Assembly: GCF_012530535.1 (NCBI RefSeq)
Contig: NZ_CP051299.1
Location: forward strand, 620,001 to 684,000
Length of the DNA stretch: 64,000 bases
Source of the DNA: Microcella flavibacter
GTDB taxonomy: Bacteria > Actinomycetota > Actinomycetes > Actinomycetales > Microbacteriaceae
Direction of reading: 5' to 3'
Shown one piece after another: positions 53,964 to 62,833 of the stretch. The first letter of the stretch is position 1; every line of letters starts with the position of its first letter. Below the pieces are notes generated by a model that saw nothing but the letters and a program-made list of their open reading frames with translations, searched no databases and had not been told where the DNA came from. The position numbers and the translations under genes are program-made.

Positions 53964-53983
53964 CCGACCCCTGCCGGGGTCGG
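53964..53983 (+). terminator. Hairpin downstream of ABC-F gene
   Basis: CCGACCCC, loop TGCC, GGGGTCGG. A perfect 8-bp stem, without a T-run, about 160 bases after the ABC-F stop. Confidence 0.45.
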
Positions 53984-53999
53984 GAAACCCTGACGGGTT

Positions 54000-54059
54000 G
54001 TGTGCGCGCAAAGCTCCGGAGCCTTGACGGCACACATTCGGAGAGGAAAGCCGCGCCCC
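54000..54059. repeat. Dispersed palindromic repeat, copy 2
   Basis: GTGTGCGCGCAAAGCTCCGG and the following inverted arm match copy 1 at 22711 with a few changes, and similarity continues after the palindrome (ATTCGGAGAGGAAAG, CGCCCC). The palindrome is degraded here: left and right arms differ at several positions. Confidence 0.7.
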
Positions 54060-54172
54060 GTCGTGCGGACGGTGCGGCCGACACGCCGACGCCGGGCGTC
54101 GACTCGCCGCGTTCCAGACCCGCGCGTCCGAACGAGCGAACGCGACGCGGCCCGACGAGCGAACCGGCCCGC

Positions 54173-54198
54173 GGGCGTCGGGCGTCGGGCGTCGGGCG
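54173..54198. repeat. 7-base tandem repeat
   Basis: GGGCGTC occurs three times in a row, plus a partial fourth, just beyond the stop of the hypothetical gene that ends at 54207. Confidence 0.7.
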
Positions 54199-54206
54199 AA
54201 CGACCT

Positions 54207-54641
54207 CTACCGGCTCGCGCCGATCACCAGGTCGACCCGCCAGCCCTTCTTCGTCTCGACGACCTTCACCGGGATGCGCGGCTTGTCGCCGCGGCCGTCG
54301 AGGCGGCGGATGGCCTCGTCGTAGACGCCCTCGAGCCCGCGCGGCACGACGCCGACCACGCCCGAGACGCGGCGCCCGGCGAACACCCGCACCTCGATGG
54401 GGGCGTCGACGCCCTCCTGCTCGATCGTGCGCGCCGGGGTGGCCGTCGTGAGCAGCTCCGGGTCCTCACCGGCGAGCTCCGCGATCTCGTCCTGGTGCGG
54501 GGTCGCGTCCGCGAGGCGCATCGTCAGGTCGCGCTTCTTCGGCAGCAGGTCGTAGTCGTAGCCGTCGAGCGAGTCGGTGCCGCGATCGTCCTTCGGCAGC
54601 GTGAGGTCGCCGTACTCGGGCTTCTTGCGGAACAGGGCCAT
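54207..54641 (-). CDS. Conserved-looking hypothetical protein
   Basis: A 144-residue soluble protein beginning MALFRKKPEYGDLTLP. The N-terminal half is polar and acidic; residues about 85-144 look like a compact alpha/beta domain (IEVRVFAGRRVSGVVGVVPRG, then GVYDEAIRRLDG and IPVKVVETKKGWRVDLVIG). I do not recognise a family. The coding bias is normal for the window. The ATG at 54641 is preferred over an upstream in-frame start because GAGGAT ends 6 bases before it and the extension looks noncoding. Confidence 0.72.
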   Translation of the reverse strand: MALFRKKPEYGDLTLPKDDRGTDSLDGYDYDLLPKKRDLTMRLADATPHQDEIAELAGEDPELLTTATPARTIEQEGVDAPIEVRVFAGRRVSGVVGVVPRGLEGVYDEAIRRLDGRGDKPRIPVKVVETKKGWRVDLVIGASR

Positions 54642-54763
54642 GCCCCGATCCTCGCAGACGCGGGCGGGCGGCGGCGAGGGCCGCAGCATCCACCCGCCAC
54701 AGCGGCAGCGGCGTTACCAGCAGCGTCAGCGACCGCGACGCCGACGAGCGACGGGATGCCCCG

Positions 54764-55801
54764 CTACAGCCCCTGCGCCGCGTCGTGCTCGGCGACCGCC
54801 GCCCGCAGCCGCGGCACGACCTCGCTGCCGTACAGGTCGAGGAACCGCGCCTGGTCATCACCCGGAGCGTGGAAGACGAGGTGCCGGAACCCCATGCGCA
54901 CGTACTCCATGACGCGCTCGACGTGCTCGTCGGCGTCGGTCGAGACGATCCAGCGCGAGGCGGCGCGCTCGAGCGGAAGCTGGTCGGCGAGGCGCTCCAT
55001 CTCGCGCGGATCCTCGACGCCCATCTTCTCGTCGGGGCTGAGCGCGAGGGCGGCCCAGTTGCGGGTGTCCTCCATGGCGCGCTGGCGGTCGGTGTCGAAC
55101 GAGACCTTCATCTCGATGAGGGTGTCGACCGTGCCCGGAACGCGCTCACCCTTCTCCAGGCCCTCCTGGAAGGCGGGCAGCAGGTTGTCCGTGTAGAGCG
55201 AGGGCGCCTTGCCCGAGGTGGTGATCCAGCCGTCGGCGATGCGCCCGCCGAGGCGCGTGGCGGCGGGGCCGGAGGCGCCGATGTAGATCGGCACCTTGAC
55301 CTCGGGGCGGTCGTAGATGGTGACGGCGTCGGTGCGGTAGTACTCGCCCTCGTGGGTCACGCGCTCCTCCTGCCAGAGGCGCTCGATGAGCAGCACGGCC
55401 TCCTTGAGGCGGGCGAAGCGCTCCTTGATGTCGGGCCACTCGAAGCCGAGGGGCGCCTCGTTGAGCGACTCGCCGGTGCCGACGCCGAGGATGACGCGGC
55501 CGGGGAACATCTGCCCGAGCGTGCCGAAGGCCTGCGCGACCATCGCCGGGTGGTGGCGGAACGTCGGGGTCAGCACCGAGGTGCCCATGACGATGCGCTC
55601 CGTCTTCGCGCCGAGCGCGCCGAGCCAGGCGATCGCCGCCGGCGCGTGCCCGTCGGTGTGCTTCCACGGCTGCAGGTGGTCCGAGATGAACACCGACTCG
55701 AAGCCGGCCTGCTCGGCGAGCACTCCGTAGTCGAGCAGCCGCTGCGGCGCGAACTGCTCGCTCGACGCCTTGTACCCGATGCGGAACGGCAACCTCGTCA
55801 T
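54764..55801 (-). CDS. fgd: F420-dependent glucose-6-phosphate dehydrogenase
   Basis: A 345-residue luciferase-like (LLM) enzyme that oxidises glucose-6-phosphate with coenzyme F420. It shares many blocks with mycobacterial FGD1: GYKASSEQFAP at the start, SDHLQPWKH, HAPAAIAWLGA, MGTSVLTPTFRHHPA, GVGTGESLNE, KERFARLKEAV, GEYYRTD, TSGKAPSLY, ERAASRWIVSTD and HLVFHAPGDDQ. It supplies reduced F420 to other oxidoreductases, so the organism must make F420. GAGGAG lies 7 bases before the ATG. Confidence 0.93.
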   Translation of the reverse strand: MTRLPFRIGYKASSEQFAPQRLLDYGVLAEQAGFESVFISDHLQPWKHTDGHAPAAIAWLGALGAKTERIVMGTSVLTPTFRHHPAMVAQAFGTLGQMFPGRVILGVGTGESLNEAPLGFEWPDIKERFARLKEAVLLIERLWQEERVTHEGEYYRTDAVTIYDRPEVKVPIYIGASGPAATRLGGRIADGWITTSGKAPSLYTDNLLPAFQEGLEKGERVPGTVDTLIEMKVSFDTDRQRAMEDTRNWAALALSPDEKMGVEDPREMERLADQLPLERAASRWIVSTDADEHVERVMEYVRMGFRHLVFHAPGDDQARFLDLYGSEVVPRLRAAVAEHDAAQGL

Positions 55802-55971
55802 GCTTCTCCTCGTACGTCCTGGCCGGGCGCGCGCCCGTCTCTGCAGACTACGGGGATGCCCCGCGGCGCTGCGTGCGAATCCGCGCAGAGGGCAGCGCGA
55901 CCGTGGTAGGCATGACGGCGGGCGACGGCGCCGGGATGCTCGGCGCGGGCCCAACGCGAGGGGAGCATCCA

Positions 55972-56763
55972 GTGCACGCATCGGGCCGTACCGCGCTCAT
56001 CACCGGCGGGGCCTCAGGGCTCGGCCGCGCAACCGCCGAGCGGATGCTGGCCGCGGGCAGCTCGGTCGTCATCGCCGACCTGCCCGGCTCGCCGGGCGCG
56101 GCGCTCGCCGAGGCCTGGAACGCCGAGCACGGGCCGGATCGCGCCCGCTTCGCGCCCACCGACGTCACCGACGAGGCTCAGGTGCAGGCCGCGGTCGACG
56201 CCGCGAGCGAGCTGGGCCGCCTCGACGTGCTCGTCGCCTGCGCCGGCATCGTGCGCGGGGCGCGGGTCGTCGGGCGCTCGGGGCCGTTCCCGCTCGACGT
56301 GTGGCGGCAGGTCGTCGACATCAACCTCACCGGCACCTTCACGGCGGTGAGCCTCGCGGCGGCGCGCATGGCCGAGCAGGGCGCGGGGGACGGAGAAGAA
56401 GCGAACGAGGAGAACGGCGTCATCGTCATGACCGCCTCCGTCGCCGCCTTCGACGGGCAGGTCGGGCAGGCCGCGTACTCGGCGTCGAAGGGCGGCGTGG
56501 TCGGGCTCGTGCTGCCGCTCGCGCGCGACCTGGCGCAGCACCGCATCCGGGTGATGGCGATCGCGCCGAGCCTGTTCCGCACGCCGATGGCCAAGGCCCT
56601 GCCCGAGGAGGCGCTCGCCTCGCTCGAGGAGCAGACGCTGCACCCGCACCGGCTCGGCCGGCCCGAGGAGTACGCGGCGCTCGTGCAGCACATCGTCGAG
56701 AACCCGATGCTCAACGGCGAGACCATCCGGCTCGACGGCGCCGTGCGCATGGCGCCGCGGTAG
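55972..56763 (+). CDS. SDR family oxidoreductase
   Basis: A 263-residue short-chain dehydrogenase. The NAD(P)-binding TGGASGLG, DLPGSPG (acidic residue favouring NAD), CAGIVRG and active-site YSASKGG are present, with the catalytic Ser in VIVMTASVAAF. It resembles the HSD10/3-hydroxyacyl-CoA dehydrogenase type 2 branch, with an unusual short Gly/Glu-rich insertion (GAGDGEEANEENG) before the Ser strand. I chose GTG at 55972, after GAGGGGAG, where the conserved sequence begins; an ATG at 55912 would add 20 residues without similarity. Confidence 0.85.
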   Translation: MHASGRTALITGGASGLGRATAERMLAAGSSVVIADLPGSPGAALAEAWNAEHGPDRARFAPTDVTDEAQVQAAVDAASELGRLDVLVACAGIVRGARVVGRSGPFPLDVWRQVVDINLTGTFTAVSLAAARMAEQGAGDGEEANEENGVIVMTASVAAFDGQVGQAAYSASKGGVVGLVLPLARDLAQHRIRVMAIAPSLFRTPMAKALPEEALASLEEQTLHPHRLGRPEEYAALVQHIVENPMLNGETIRLDGAVRMAPR

Positions 56764-56783
56764 GCCACCGCCGCTGGCTCGCG

Positions 56784-56831
56784 GTCCGCCCCGCACGCCG
56801 TCCGCCCCGCACGCCGTCCGCCCCACACGCC
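56784..56831. repeat. 16-base tandem repeat, three copies
   Basis: GTCCGCCCCGCACGCC is repeated three times head to tail; the third copy has one G-to-A change. It occupies the spacer between the SDR gene and the DUF3592-type gene. Confidence 0.85.
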
Positions 56832-56856
56832 GCCCGCCTGCAGCGCCCCCGCGCCC

Positions 56857-56862
56857 TACGAT
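56857..56862 (+). promoter_or_regulatory. -10 element, leaderless promoter of small membrane protein gene
   Basis: TACGAT with a 6-base spacer to the ATG at 56869. Confidence 0.55.
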
Positions 56863-56868
56863 GAACCC

Positions 56869-57270
56869 ATGACCGAGCCGCTCGACGCCATCGCCCTCGC
56901 GGCGGAGGTCATCGCCTGGCTCACCGTGCCCATCGGCGTCGTGCTGCTCGCGATCGGCTACGGCCGTCGCGCCTGGGCGAACCGCTACCGCAGCGCGAAG
57001 GCCGTCATCACGAACGTCGACGACCGCGACGCGAAGCTGCGCTGGTTCGGCGAGGAGGGCGACGTGCACGAGACGGCCTCGCCGCTGACGGGCCCGATCC
57101 CGGCGGTGGGGGATGCCCGCACCGTGTGGATCCACCCCGCGCGCCCCGGCAGCGCGCGACTCGACACCCCCGTGCACGACGGTCGCGCACTGCTGCTGCT
57201 CGGCTGGATCCTGACGGGCGTCGGCGTGATCGGCATCCTCGTCTCGAATCTGATGCCGTTCTTCGAGTGA
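56869..57270 (+). CDS. DUF3592-like two-helix membrane protein
   Basis: A 133-residue protein with a membrane segment near residues 15-35 and another near 108-130. Between them is a soluble domain with TNVDDRDAKLRWFGEEGDVHETASPLTGPIPAVGDARTVWIHPARPGSARLD, the arrangement of DUF3592 proteins (two helices flanking a beta-rich extracytoplasmic domain). Function is unknown. TACGAT 6 bases upstream decides the start. It converges on a MarR gene with 19 bases between stops. Confidence 0.75.
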   Translation: MTEPLDAIALAAEVIAWLTVPIGVVLLAIGYGRRAWANRYRSAKAVITNVDDRDAKLRWFGEEGDVHETASPLTGPIPAVGDARTVWIHPARPGSARLDTPVHDGRALLLLGWILTGVGVIGILVSNLMPFFE

Positions 57271-57289
57271 GCTGCGGCGGGATGCTCCG

Positions 57290-57793
57290 CTAGACGGTTC
57301 CGTCGAAGTCGGCGCCGAGCGTGCGCAGCAGTGCGGCGAGCTTCTCCTGCTCGGCCCGCCCGAGGCCGCTGAGTAAGCGCGCCTCGGCGACGACGAGCTC
57401 GTCGATGGCGCGGTCGACCCGCTCGGTGCCCTGCGCGGTCATGCGCACGATGATGCCGCGGCCGTCGTTGGGGTCGGTGCGGCGCTCGACGAGGCCGCGG
57501 GTGGCGAGCCGGTCGATGCGGTTCGTCATGGTGCCGCTCGACACCATGGTCTGGCGCAGCAGCGAGGTGGGGCTCAGCTCGTAGGGGGTGCCGGCGCGGC
57601 GCAGGGCGGCGAGCACGTCGAACTCCCACGACTCGAGCCCGCTGACGGCGAAAGCGGCCTTGCGCGCGCGGTCGAGGTGGCGGGCGATGCGTCCGAGCCG
57701 CGAGAGCACGTGCAGCGGAGCGAAGTCGAGGTCGGGCCGCTCGCGCTGCCAGGCGTCGACGATGCGGTCGACGTCATCCGCGGGGGCGGTCAT
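57290..57793 (-). CDS. MarR family regulator
   Basis: A 167-residue regulator. The winged helix is LESWEFDVLAALRRAGTPYELSPTSLLRQTMVSSGTMTNRIDRLATRGLVERRTDPNDGRGIIVRMT, with the DPNDGR wing typical of MarR, and helices at both ends form the dimer interface. The target is not evident from neighbours; the adjacent DUF3592 gene is convergent. GATAAT lies 6 bases before the ATG at 57793, fitting a leaderless start. Confidence 0.9.
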   Translation of the reverse strand: MTAPADDVDRIVDAWQRERPDLDFAPLHVLSRLGRIARHLDRARKAAFAVSGLESWEFDVLAALRRAGTPYELSPTSLLRQTMVSSGTMTNRIDRLATRGLVERRTDPNDGRGIIVRMTAQGTERVDRAIDELVVAEARLLSGLGRAEQEKLAALLRTLGADFDGTV

Positions 57794-57872
57794 GGCTCCA
57801 TTATCGGTGCGGCGGTGGCCCGGGATGCGCCGGGTGCCGTCTGGCAGACTTGAGCGGCGCCGCAGGGCGCGT

Positions 57873-57944
57873 TCCGCCTTGGTGTAACGGCAGCACGACA
57901 GCCTTTGGAGCTGTTAGGACCAGGTTCGAATCCTGGAGGCGGAG
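57873..57944 (+). tRNA. tRNA-Gln (anticodon TTG)
   Basis: A complete cloverleaf of 72 bases. Acceptor arms TCCGCCT and AGGCGGA, anticodon stem ACAGC/GCTGT with loop CTTTGGA (anticodon TTG, reading CAA and by wobble CAG), T-arm CCAGG-TTCGAAT-CCTGG. The discriminator is G and no CCA is encoded. Confidence 0.95.
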
Positions 57945-57970
57945 CGGCGGCCGTCGGTCGCGAACGGCGC

Positions 57971-58366
57971 TCAGTCGCGGGCGGGCCGCATGCCGCTCGA
58001 GCCGAGCACGCGCTCGACCGCGAGCTCGAGCACGACCCGCTCGGGGTTCGGTCGTGGCTGCCGGTACCGCGCGGCGTAGAGCTCGACGGCGAGAGCGACC
58101 CGCTCCGGGTCGTCGCTCACGACGCCGGGCCCCTCGAAGCTGATCCAGCGCGCCCCGTCCACGCTGCTGAGGGATGCCCGGCCCGACCGCTGCGCATTGA
58201 CGAACTTCTGCGAGCCGCCGCTGCCGATGACGCGCACGACGCCGTCGCGGTAGGTCATGCCGACGGGCACCGAGTGGATGCGGCCGTCGCGCCCGAGGGT
58301 GGAGAGCGTCGCGAGGTGCCGCTCGGTGAGGAACTCGAGCGCGGCATCCGTCAGCGGCGTGTCCAA
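57971..58366 (-). CDS. PPOX-class (F420-dependent type) oxidoreductase
   Basis: A 131-residue split-beta-barrel flavin/deazaflavin-binding protein. It opens LTDAALEFLTERHLATLSTLGRDGRIHSVPVGMTYRDGVVRVIGSGGSQKFVN, typical of the PPOX-class F420-dependent enzymes common in actinobacteria. The presence of fgd 2 kb away fits use of F420, but FMN cannot be excluded. The start is uncertain: a TTG at 58366 gives the best N-terminus and no ATG or GTG is well placed. Possible reactions include quinone or biliverdin reduction. Confidence 0.8.
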   Translation of the reverse strand: MDTPLTDAALEFLTERHLATLSTLGRDGRIHSVPVGMTYRDGVVRVIGSGGSQKFVNAQRSGRASLSSVDGARWISFEGPGVVSDDPERVALAVELYAARYRQPRPNPERVVLELAVERVLGSSGMRPARD

Positions 58367-58672
58367 AGCGAAGTAGTTCCGATCTGCTGATGAGAGGTTT
58401 CAGCCGCGAGATTACGCCGTCGCGCGAGCGGATGCCTGTCGGCGGGGTGCTCAACTTCGAAGGTCGCGATTCCGCCCGGCGCGAGTGAGCGTGCCGGACA
58501 TCCACGAAGCGGGCGGACGGAGCGACGCCCCTGGACTGGATCGCGGATTGGCGCGAAGCGCAGGAGACTGCACCAGTCCTCGTTCGCGTCACTACGAACG
58601 CGGTGCTCGGGGACGCGCTGCTCCAAATGGCACGTTGGGCCTCTTCGGAATGCGGGCCCGTCTGCGGACTAG
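58367..58672. other. 306-base spacer of lower GC, no gene recognised
   Basis: Base composition drops relative to the flanks. A CGTTCG/CGAACG inverted pair (8-base loop) lies near 58583-58602. Short frames exist on both strands but lack coding character. It could be decayed sequence at the border of an acquired patch that continues through the lipoprotein gene. Confidence 0.4.
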
Positions 58673-59161
58673 TCAGCCGTCGCGACCGAGACGCACGGTC
58701 ATCGTCGTCTCGAGGGCGGTGACTTCGTAGCTGATCTCATCCCCCTCGAGGGTGAACGTCTTCGTGGGGCTCGGCGACGCCAGGATTGCCGTGGACGTTT
58801 TCTCGACGTCGTTCGCGGAGTCCCAAGCGTGGTCGCCGGGCTCGGTAGGGGGCACATAGGTTCCAGCCCAGTACAGAGACTTCGTGTCTCCGCCATCGCT
58901 GACCCAGTAGACCTCGATCGAGTCCGCGGTGATCGTCGCAGTCTGATAGCTGTCCTCTGCATTGCTGTTCGTCTGCATCCACTCACCTACGAGATCGGCG
59001 GGTGCCGGAGCCTCTGTCTCCTCGACGGGCACGTCGGCGGGTGCGCCGCTCGATGCAGCCCTGCCATCGGTGTTGGAGGTCGACGGAGAGGAGCACGCGG
59101 ATAGCGCTATCGCCAAGGCGAGCACTGCGAAGGTCGAGAGGGAAGTGCGGGCGAGCTTCAC
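58673..59161 (-). CDS. Small lipoprotein, function unknown
   Basis: A 162-residue protein with a signal peptide ending in a lipobox (ALSAC, about residue 23), a Ser/Thr/Pro-rich linker and a beta-rich domain of about 110 residues (GEWMQTNSN, SIEVYWVSDGGDTKSLYWAGTYV, ISYEVTALETTMTVRL). Similar small envelope lipoproteins occur across actinobacteria, but I know no function. GTG at 59161 is preferred because CGGAG lies 5 bases upstream; ATG at 59179 would add 6 residues. Third-position GC is lower than in most neighbours. Confidence 0.78.
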   Translation of the reverse strand: MKLARTSLSTFAVLALAIALSACSSPSTSNTDGRAASSGAPADVPVEETEAPAPADLVGEWMQTNSNAEDSYQTATITADSIEVYWVSDGGDTKSLYWAGTYVPPTEPGDHAWDSANDVEKTSTAILASPSPTKTFTLEGDEISYEVTALETTMTVRLGRDG

Positions 59162-59485
59162 GTGTACTCCGATGATCATTCCTGAGTGAATCTTTATCAG
59201 GGTACTGGGAGTGAGCGCGTTCCCGTGCCCCCACTTCGGGCGCCTGGCCCGTATGCAGCGTGCCGGATCCTGTTAGCGGAGGTGGTCGCTGCGGGCGTGT
59301 TGGATTCGCTGGTCCTGGACGGATCCGGTGGCAGCGCGACGCCCCATCCGAGCATCCGGCCCCACGGGCCTCGGTTCACCGCCATGATGTCTCTCAGCGG
59401 TTCATCGGCGCCCGCACAACGGGCTCCGCCGTGCCGCACGTCATCCAGGGCCCCACACCGGCCCCGACCGATCGGAGCGTCGCCC
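59162..59485. other. 324-base divergent spacer upstream of sdaA, nothing recognised
   Basis: It separates the lipoprotein and sdaA starts. A frame open in phase with sdaA covers it but lacks conserved sequence. I found no riboswitch fold that I could support. Confidence 0.4.
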
Positions 59486-60895
59486 GTGAGCCTGCCCCTG
59501 AGTCTGCGCGTGCCGCTCGCCGACCGCGCCTTCATCTCCGTGCTCGACCTGTTCAAGCCCGGCATCGGGCCCAGCAGCTCGCACACCGTCGGCCCGCTGC
59601 GCGCCGCCGCGGCCTTCGCCGCCGGGCTGTCCGACCCGGCCGCCGTCACCAGCATCGAGTGCACCCTCTTCGGCTCGCTCGGCTCCACCGGCGTCGGCCA
59701 CGGAACCCCCGATGCCGTGCTCGCCGGCCTCGCCGGCCACCGCGCCGAGACCGTCACCCGCGACGACGTCGAGCGGGCCCGCGCGGCGGCCGATGCCGGC
59801 GCCCTGCCTCTCGACGGCCGGCACCCCATCGCGCTGACGAACGACTGGCTGCGCTTCGCCCCGCGCGAGATCAAGCCGCGCCACCCGAACGCCCTCACGC
59901 TCGTCGCGCGCGACGCCGACGGGCACGAGCTCGCGAGCGAGACCTACTACTCGATCGGCGGAGGCTTCGTCGAGCGCGAGGGCGACGTCGTCGCACCCGG
60001 CTCGGGCGTCGTCGTGCCGCACCGCTTCGACCACGCCGACGAGCTGCTGGCGCTGTGCCGCGAGACGGGGCTGAGCATCTCCGGCATCGCGCGCGAGAAC
60101 GAGGCCGCGGTGCGCACCCCCGCCGACACGGATGCCGCTCTCGACCAGATCTGGGCCGCGATGTCGGCGTGCCTCGACGCGGGGCTGTCGAGCAGCGGCG
60201 TGCTGCCCGGGGGCCTGCGTGTTCCGCGGAGGGCTGCGGCCATGGCCGAGCGCTTGCGGAGCATCCAGGAGGCCAACGAGCGCGACTGCACCCTGGAGTG
60301 GCTGCAGGCCTACGCGATCGCCGTCAACGAGGAGAACGCGGCGGGCGGGCGGGTCGTCACGGCGCCGACGAACGGGGCGGCCGGCATCATCCCGGCCGTA
60401 CTGCGGCACGCTCTCGACGTCATCCCGCGCCACCAGCTGCCGGGCGGGGATGAGGCCGAGGCGGCGCGGCAGTTCCTGCTCGTGGCGGGGGTCGTCGGCG
60501 CGCTCATCAAGTCGAACGCGAGCATCTCGGGCGCCGAGGCCGGCTGCCAGGGCGAGGTCGGTTCCGCCGCGTCCATGGCGGCCGCGGGCTTCGCGCACCT
60601 GCTCGGCGGCAGCACCGAGCAGGTCGAGAACGCCGCCGAGATCGCCATGGAGCACTCGCTCGGCCTCACCTGCGACCCCGTCGCCGGCCTCGTGCAGCTG
60701 CCCTGCATCGAGCGCAACGCCATCGGCGCGGGCAAGGCCGTCGCGGCCGCGCGCATGGCCATGCACGGCGACGGCACGCACCTCATCTCGCTCGACACCG
60801 TCATCCGCACCATGCGCCAGACGGGGGAGGACATGTCGCGCAAGTACAAGGAGACCAGCGAGGGCGGGCTCGCCGTGAACTACGTGGAGTGCTGA
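59486..60895 (+). CDS. sdaA: L-serine ammonia-lyase
   Basis: A 469-residue fused (beta plus alpha) iron-sulfur L-serine dehydratase that turns serine into pyruvate and ammonia. The N-terminal domain has [24 protein letters not shown]; the catalytic domain has the cluster cysteines in [21 protein letters not shown] and [19 protein letters not shown]. Length and layout match the single-chain enzyme of actinobacteria. GTG at 59486 has CGGAG about 8 bases upstream. Its stop overlaps the next start by one base (TGATG). Confidence 0.93.
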   Translation: MSLPLSLRVPLADRAFISVLDLFKPGIGPSSSHTVGPLRAAAAFAAGLSDPAAVTSIECTLFGSLGSTGVGHGTPDAVLAGLAGHRAETVTRDDVERARAAADAGALPLDGRHPIALTNDWLRFAPREIKPRHPNALTLVARDADGHELASETYYSIGGGFVEREGDVVAPGSGVVVPHRFDHADELLALCRETGLSISGIARENEAAVRTPADTDAALDQIWAAMSACLDAGLSSSGVLPGGLRVPRRAAAMAERLRSIQEANERDCTLEWLQAYAIAVNEENAAGGRVVTAPTNGAAGIIPAVLRHALDVIPRHQLPGGDEAEAARQFLLVAGVVGALIKSNASISGAEAGCQGEVGSAASMAAAGFAHLLGGSTEQVENAAEIAMEHSLGLTCDPVAGLVQLPCIERNAIGAGKAVAAARMAMHGDGTHLISLDTVIRTMRQTGEDMSRKYKETSEGGLAVNYVEC

Positions 60896-61323
60896 TGGAG
60901 CCCCGGGAAGTGCAACCCGAGACCATCGTCGTGCGGCAGCGCATCGCCGCGACTCGTGCCGAGGCGATGGCCGTGGCCGCGGATCTCGCGCGGCTGCCCG
61001 AGTGGGCATCCGGCTTCGCGACCTCGGCGCGGCCCGACCCCGCCGAGACCGACGTGTGGCTCGTCGACGCGCCGTTCGGCACCGTGCGGGCGCGGTTCCA
61101 GGTCGACGTCGAGCGGGGCATCCTCGATCACGACGTCACCATGCCCGACGGCGGGATCGTGCACAACCGCCTGCGTATCGAGGCCGCGGGCGACGCGAGC
61201 GAGGCCGTCTTCACGCTCGTGCGCCGCCCCGGCATGACCGACGCCGAGCTCGCCGCCGACGAGGCCGCCGTGCGGGCCGACCTGTCACGCCTCGCCGCGC
61301 TGTGCGCCAGGATGGACGCATGA
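60895..61323 (+). CDS. SRPBCC-like small protein
   Basis: A 142-residue protein whose pattern ([35 protein letters not shown], then [24 protein letters not shown] and a final helix) resembles a SRPBCC ligand-binding fold, though weakly. It is squeezed between sdaA (1-base overlap) and glmU (4-base overlap), so it is translated from the same mRNA. No specific function can be assigned. Confidence 0.72.
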   Translation: MEPREVQPETIVVRQRIAATRAEAMAVAADLARLPEWASGFATSARPDPAETDVWLVDAPFGTVRARFQVDVERGILDHDVTMPDGGIVHNRLRIEAAGDASEAVFTLVRRPGMTDAELAADEAAVRADLSRLAALCARMDA

Positions 61324-62771
61324 CCGACCCCCGTCTCGCCGTCATCGTGCTCGCCGCCGGCCAGGGCACCCGCATGAAGTCGCGCCTGCCGAAGGTGCTG
61401 CACCCGCTCGCCGGCGTGCCCCTCATCGGCCACGTGCTCGCCACCGCCCGCGCCCTCGAGCCCGCGCACGTCGTCGCCGTCGTGCGGCACGAGCGCGACA
61501 CCGTCGCGGCCGCCATCCTCGACCTCGACGCCGAGGCGCTCATCGCCGATCAGGACTCCGTGCCGGGCACCGGCCGAGCCGTCGAAGCGGCGCTGGATGC
61601 TCTGCCCGCCGATTTCGAGGGCGACGTGCTCGTCGTCTCGGGCGACGTGCCGCTGCTCGATGCGCAGACGCTCGCGCACCTCGTCGCCGAGCACCGCAGC
61701 CGGAGCGCCGCCGCCACCGTGCTCAGCGCCGTGCTCGACGACGCCACCGGCTACGGCCGCATCGTGCGCGCCGAGGACGGCGGCCTCGACCGCATCGTCG
61801 AGCAGAAGGACGCCACCGACGCCGAGCGCGCCCTCACCGAGATCAACTCGGGCACCTACGTATTCACCGCGGCGCCGCTGCGCAGCTCGCTCGCGCTCGT
61901 CTCGACCGACAACGCCGCGCAGGAGAAGTACCTCACCGACGTCATCGGCCTGCTGCGCGGCGACGGCCACGGCGTCGCCGCCCTGCCCGCCGGCCAGAGC
62001 TGGCTCGTCGCCGGCATCAACGACCGCGTGCAGCTGAGCGACGCCGCCCTGCGCCTCAACGCCATGATCGTGCGCGGCTGGCAGCTCGCCGGCGTCACCA
62101 TCAGCGACCCGGCGAGCGTCTGGATCGACCGCACCGTCACCCTCGAGGCCGACAGCGAGATCCTGCCCGGAACCCAGTTGAAGGGCGCGACCTCGGTGGC
62201 CTCCGGCGCCGTCGTCGGCCCCGACACGACCCTCGTCGACACCGAGGTGGGGGAGGGCGCCCGCGTGAGCCGCACCGACGCGACGCTCGCCGTCGTGGGG
62301 GCGGGAGCATCCGTCGGCCCCTTCGCCTACCTGCGCCCCGGCACCGTCATCGGCGAGAAGGGCAAGGTCGGCACCTTCGTCGAGACGAAGAACACGACCC
62401 TCGGCGCCGGCAGCAAGGTGCCGCACCTCTCGTACATCGGCGACACCACCGTCGGCGAGGGCTCGAACATCGGCGCGGGCACCATCACGGCCAACTACGA
62501 CGGCGTCAACAAGCACACGACCGTCGTCGGATCGCACGTGCGCACCGGCTCGCACAACGTCTTCGTCGCCCCCGTTAGGATTGGCGACGGCGCGTACTCC
62601 GGAGCCGGCACCGTCATCCGCAAGAACGTCGCGGCGGGCGAGCTGGCGCTGAACGTGGCCCCGCAGCGCAACCTCGCGGGCTGGGTGGCGACGAACCGGC
62701 CGGGCACGGCAGCGGCCGAGGCCGCCGCCGCCGCGACGCAGCACGAAGCGAACGAGACGCCCGCGCCGTAA
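61320..62771 (+). CDS. glmU: Bifunctional UDP-GlcNAc pyrophosphorylase / GlcN-1-P acetyltransferase
   Basis: A 483-residue enzyme making UDP-GlcNAc for peptidoglycan. The uridyltransferase domain starts [25 protein letters not shown], with SGDVPLLD and GYGRIVR; the left-handed beta-helix acetyltransferase domain has [44 protein letters not shown] and NVAPQRN. It overlaps the previous gene by 4 bases (ATGA) and is followed by prs, a pairing conserved in actinobacteria. Confidence 0.95.
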   Translation: MTDPRLAVIVLAAGQGTRMKSRLPKVLHPLAGVPLIGHVLATARALEPAHVVAVVRHERDTVAAAILDLDAEALIADQDSVPGTGRAVEAALDALPADFEGDVLVVSGDVPLLDAQTLAHLVAEHRSRSAAATVLSAVLDDATGYGRIVRAEDGGLDRIVEQKDATDAERALTEINSGTYVFTAAPLRSSLALVSTDNAAQEKYLTDVIGLLRGDGHGVAALPAGQSWLVAGINDRVQLSDAALRLNAMIVRGWQLAGVTISDPASVWIDRTVTLEADSEILPGTQLKGATSVASGAVVGPDTTLVDTEVGEGARVSRTDATLAVVGAGASVGPFAYLRPGTVIGEKGKVGTFVETKNTTLGAGSKVPHLSYIGDTTVGEGSNIGAGTITANYDGVNKHTTVVGSHVRTGSHNVFVAPVRIGDGAYSGAGTVIRKNVAAGELALNVAPQRNLAGWVATNRPGTAAAEAAAAATQHEANETPAP

Positions 62772-62833
62772 GGCCGGCACGACAACCGGAACACCACACC
62801 AGCGTCGCCGCGGCGACAGGGAGCAGGGCATCC

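Larger units (their letters stand above)
53806..54206. other. 401-base convergent spacer rich in repeats, no gene recognised
   Basis: Between the ABC-F gene and a convergent hypothetical gene lie a 90-base inverted-repeat element (53860-53948), a terminator-like hairpin (53964-53983), the second copy of the dispersed palindrome (54000-54059) and a 7-base tandem repeat (54173-54198). I see no plausible coding sequence. Confidence 0.6.

Noticed and set aside
58351-58626. Minus-strand frame in the spacer beyond the PPOX gene
   Set aside because: Its translation has no recognisable pattern, no convincing start signal and atypical composition. At best it is degraded sequence.
59162-59485. Possible glycine or serine-related riboswitch before sdaA
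   Set aside because: I looked for conserved riboswitch core sequences and a terminator or Shine-Dalgarno-masking stem and found nothing I could support.
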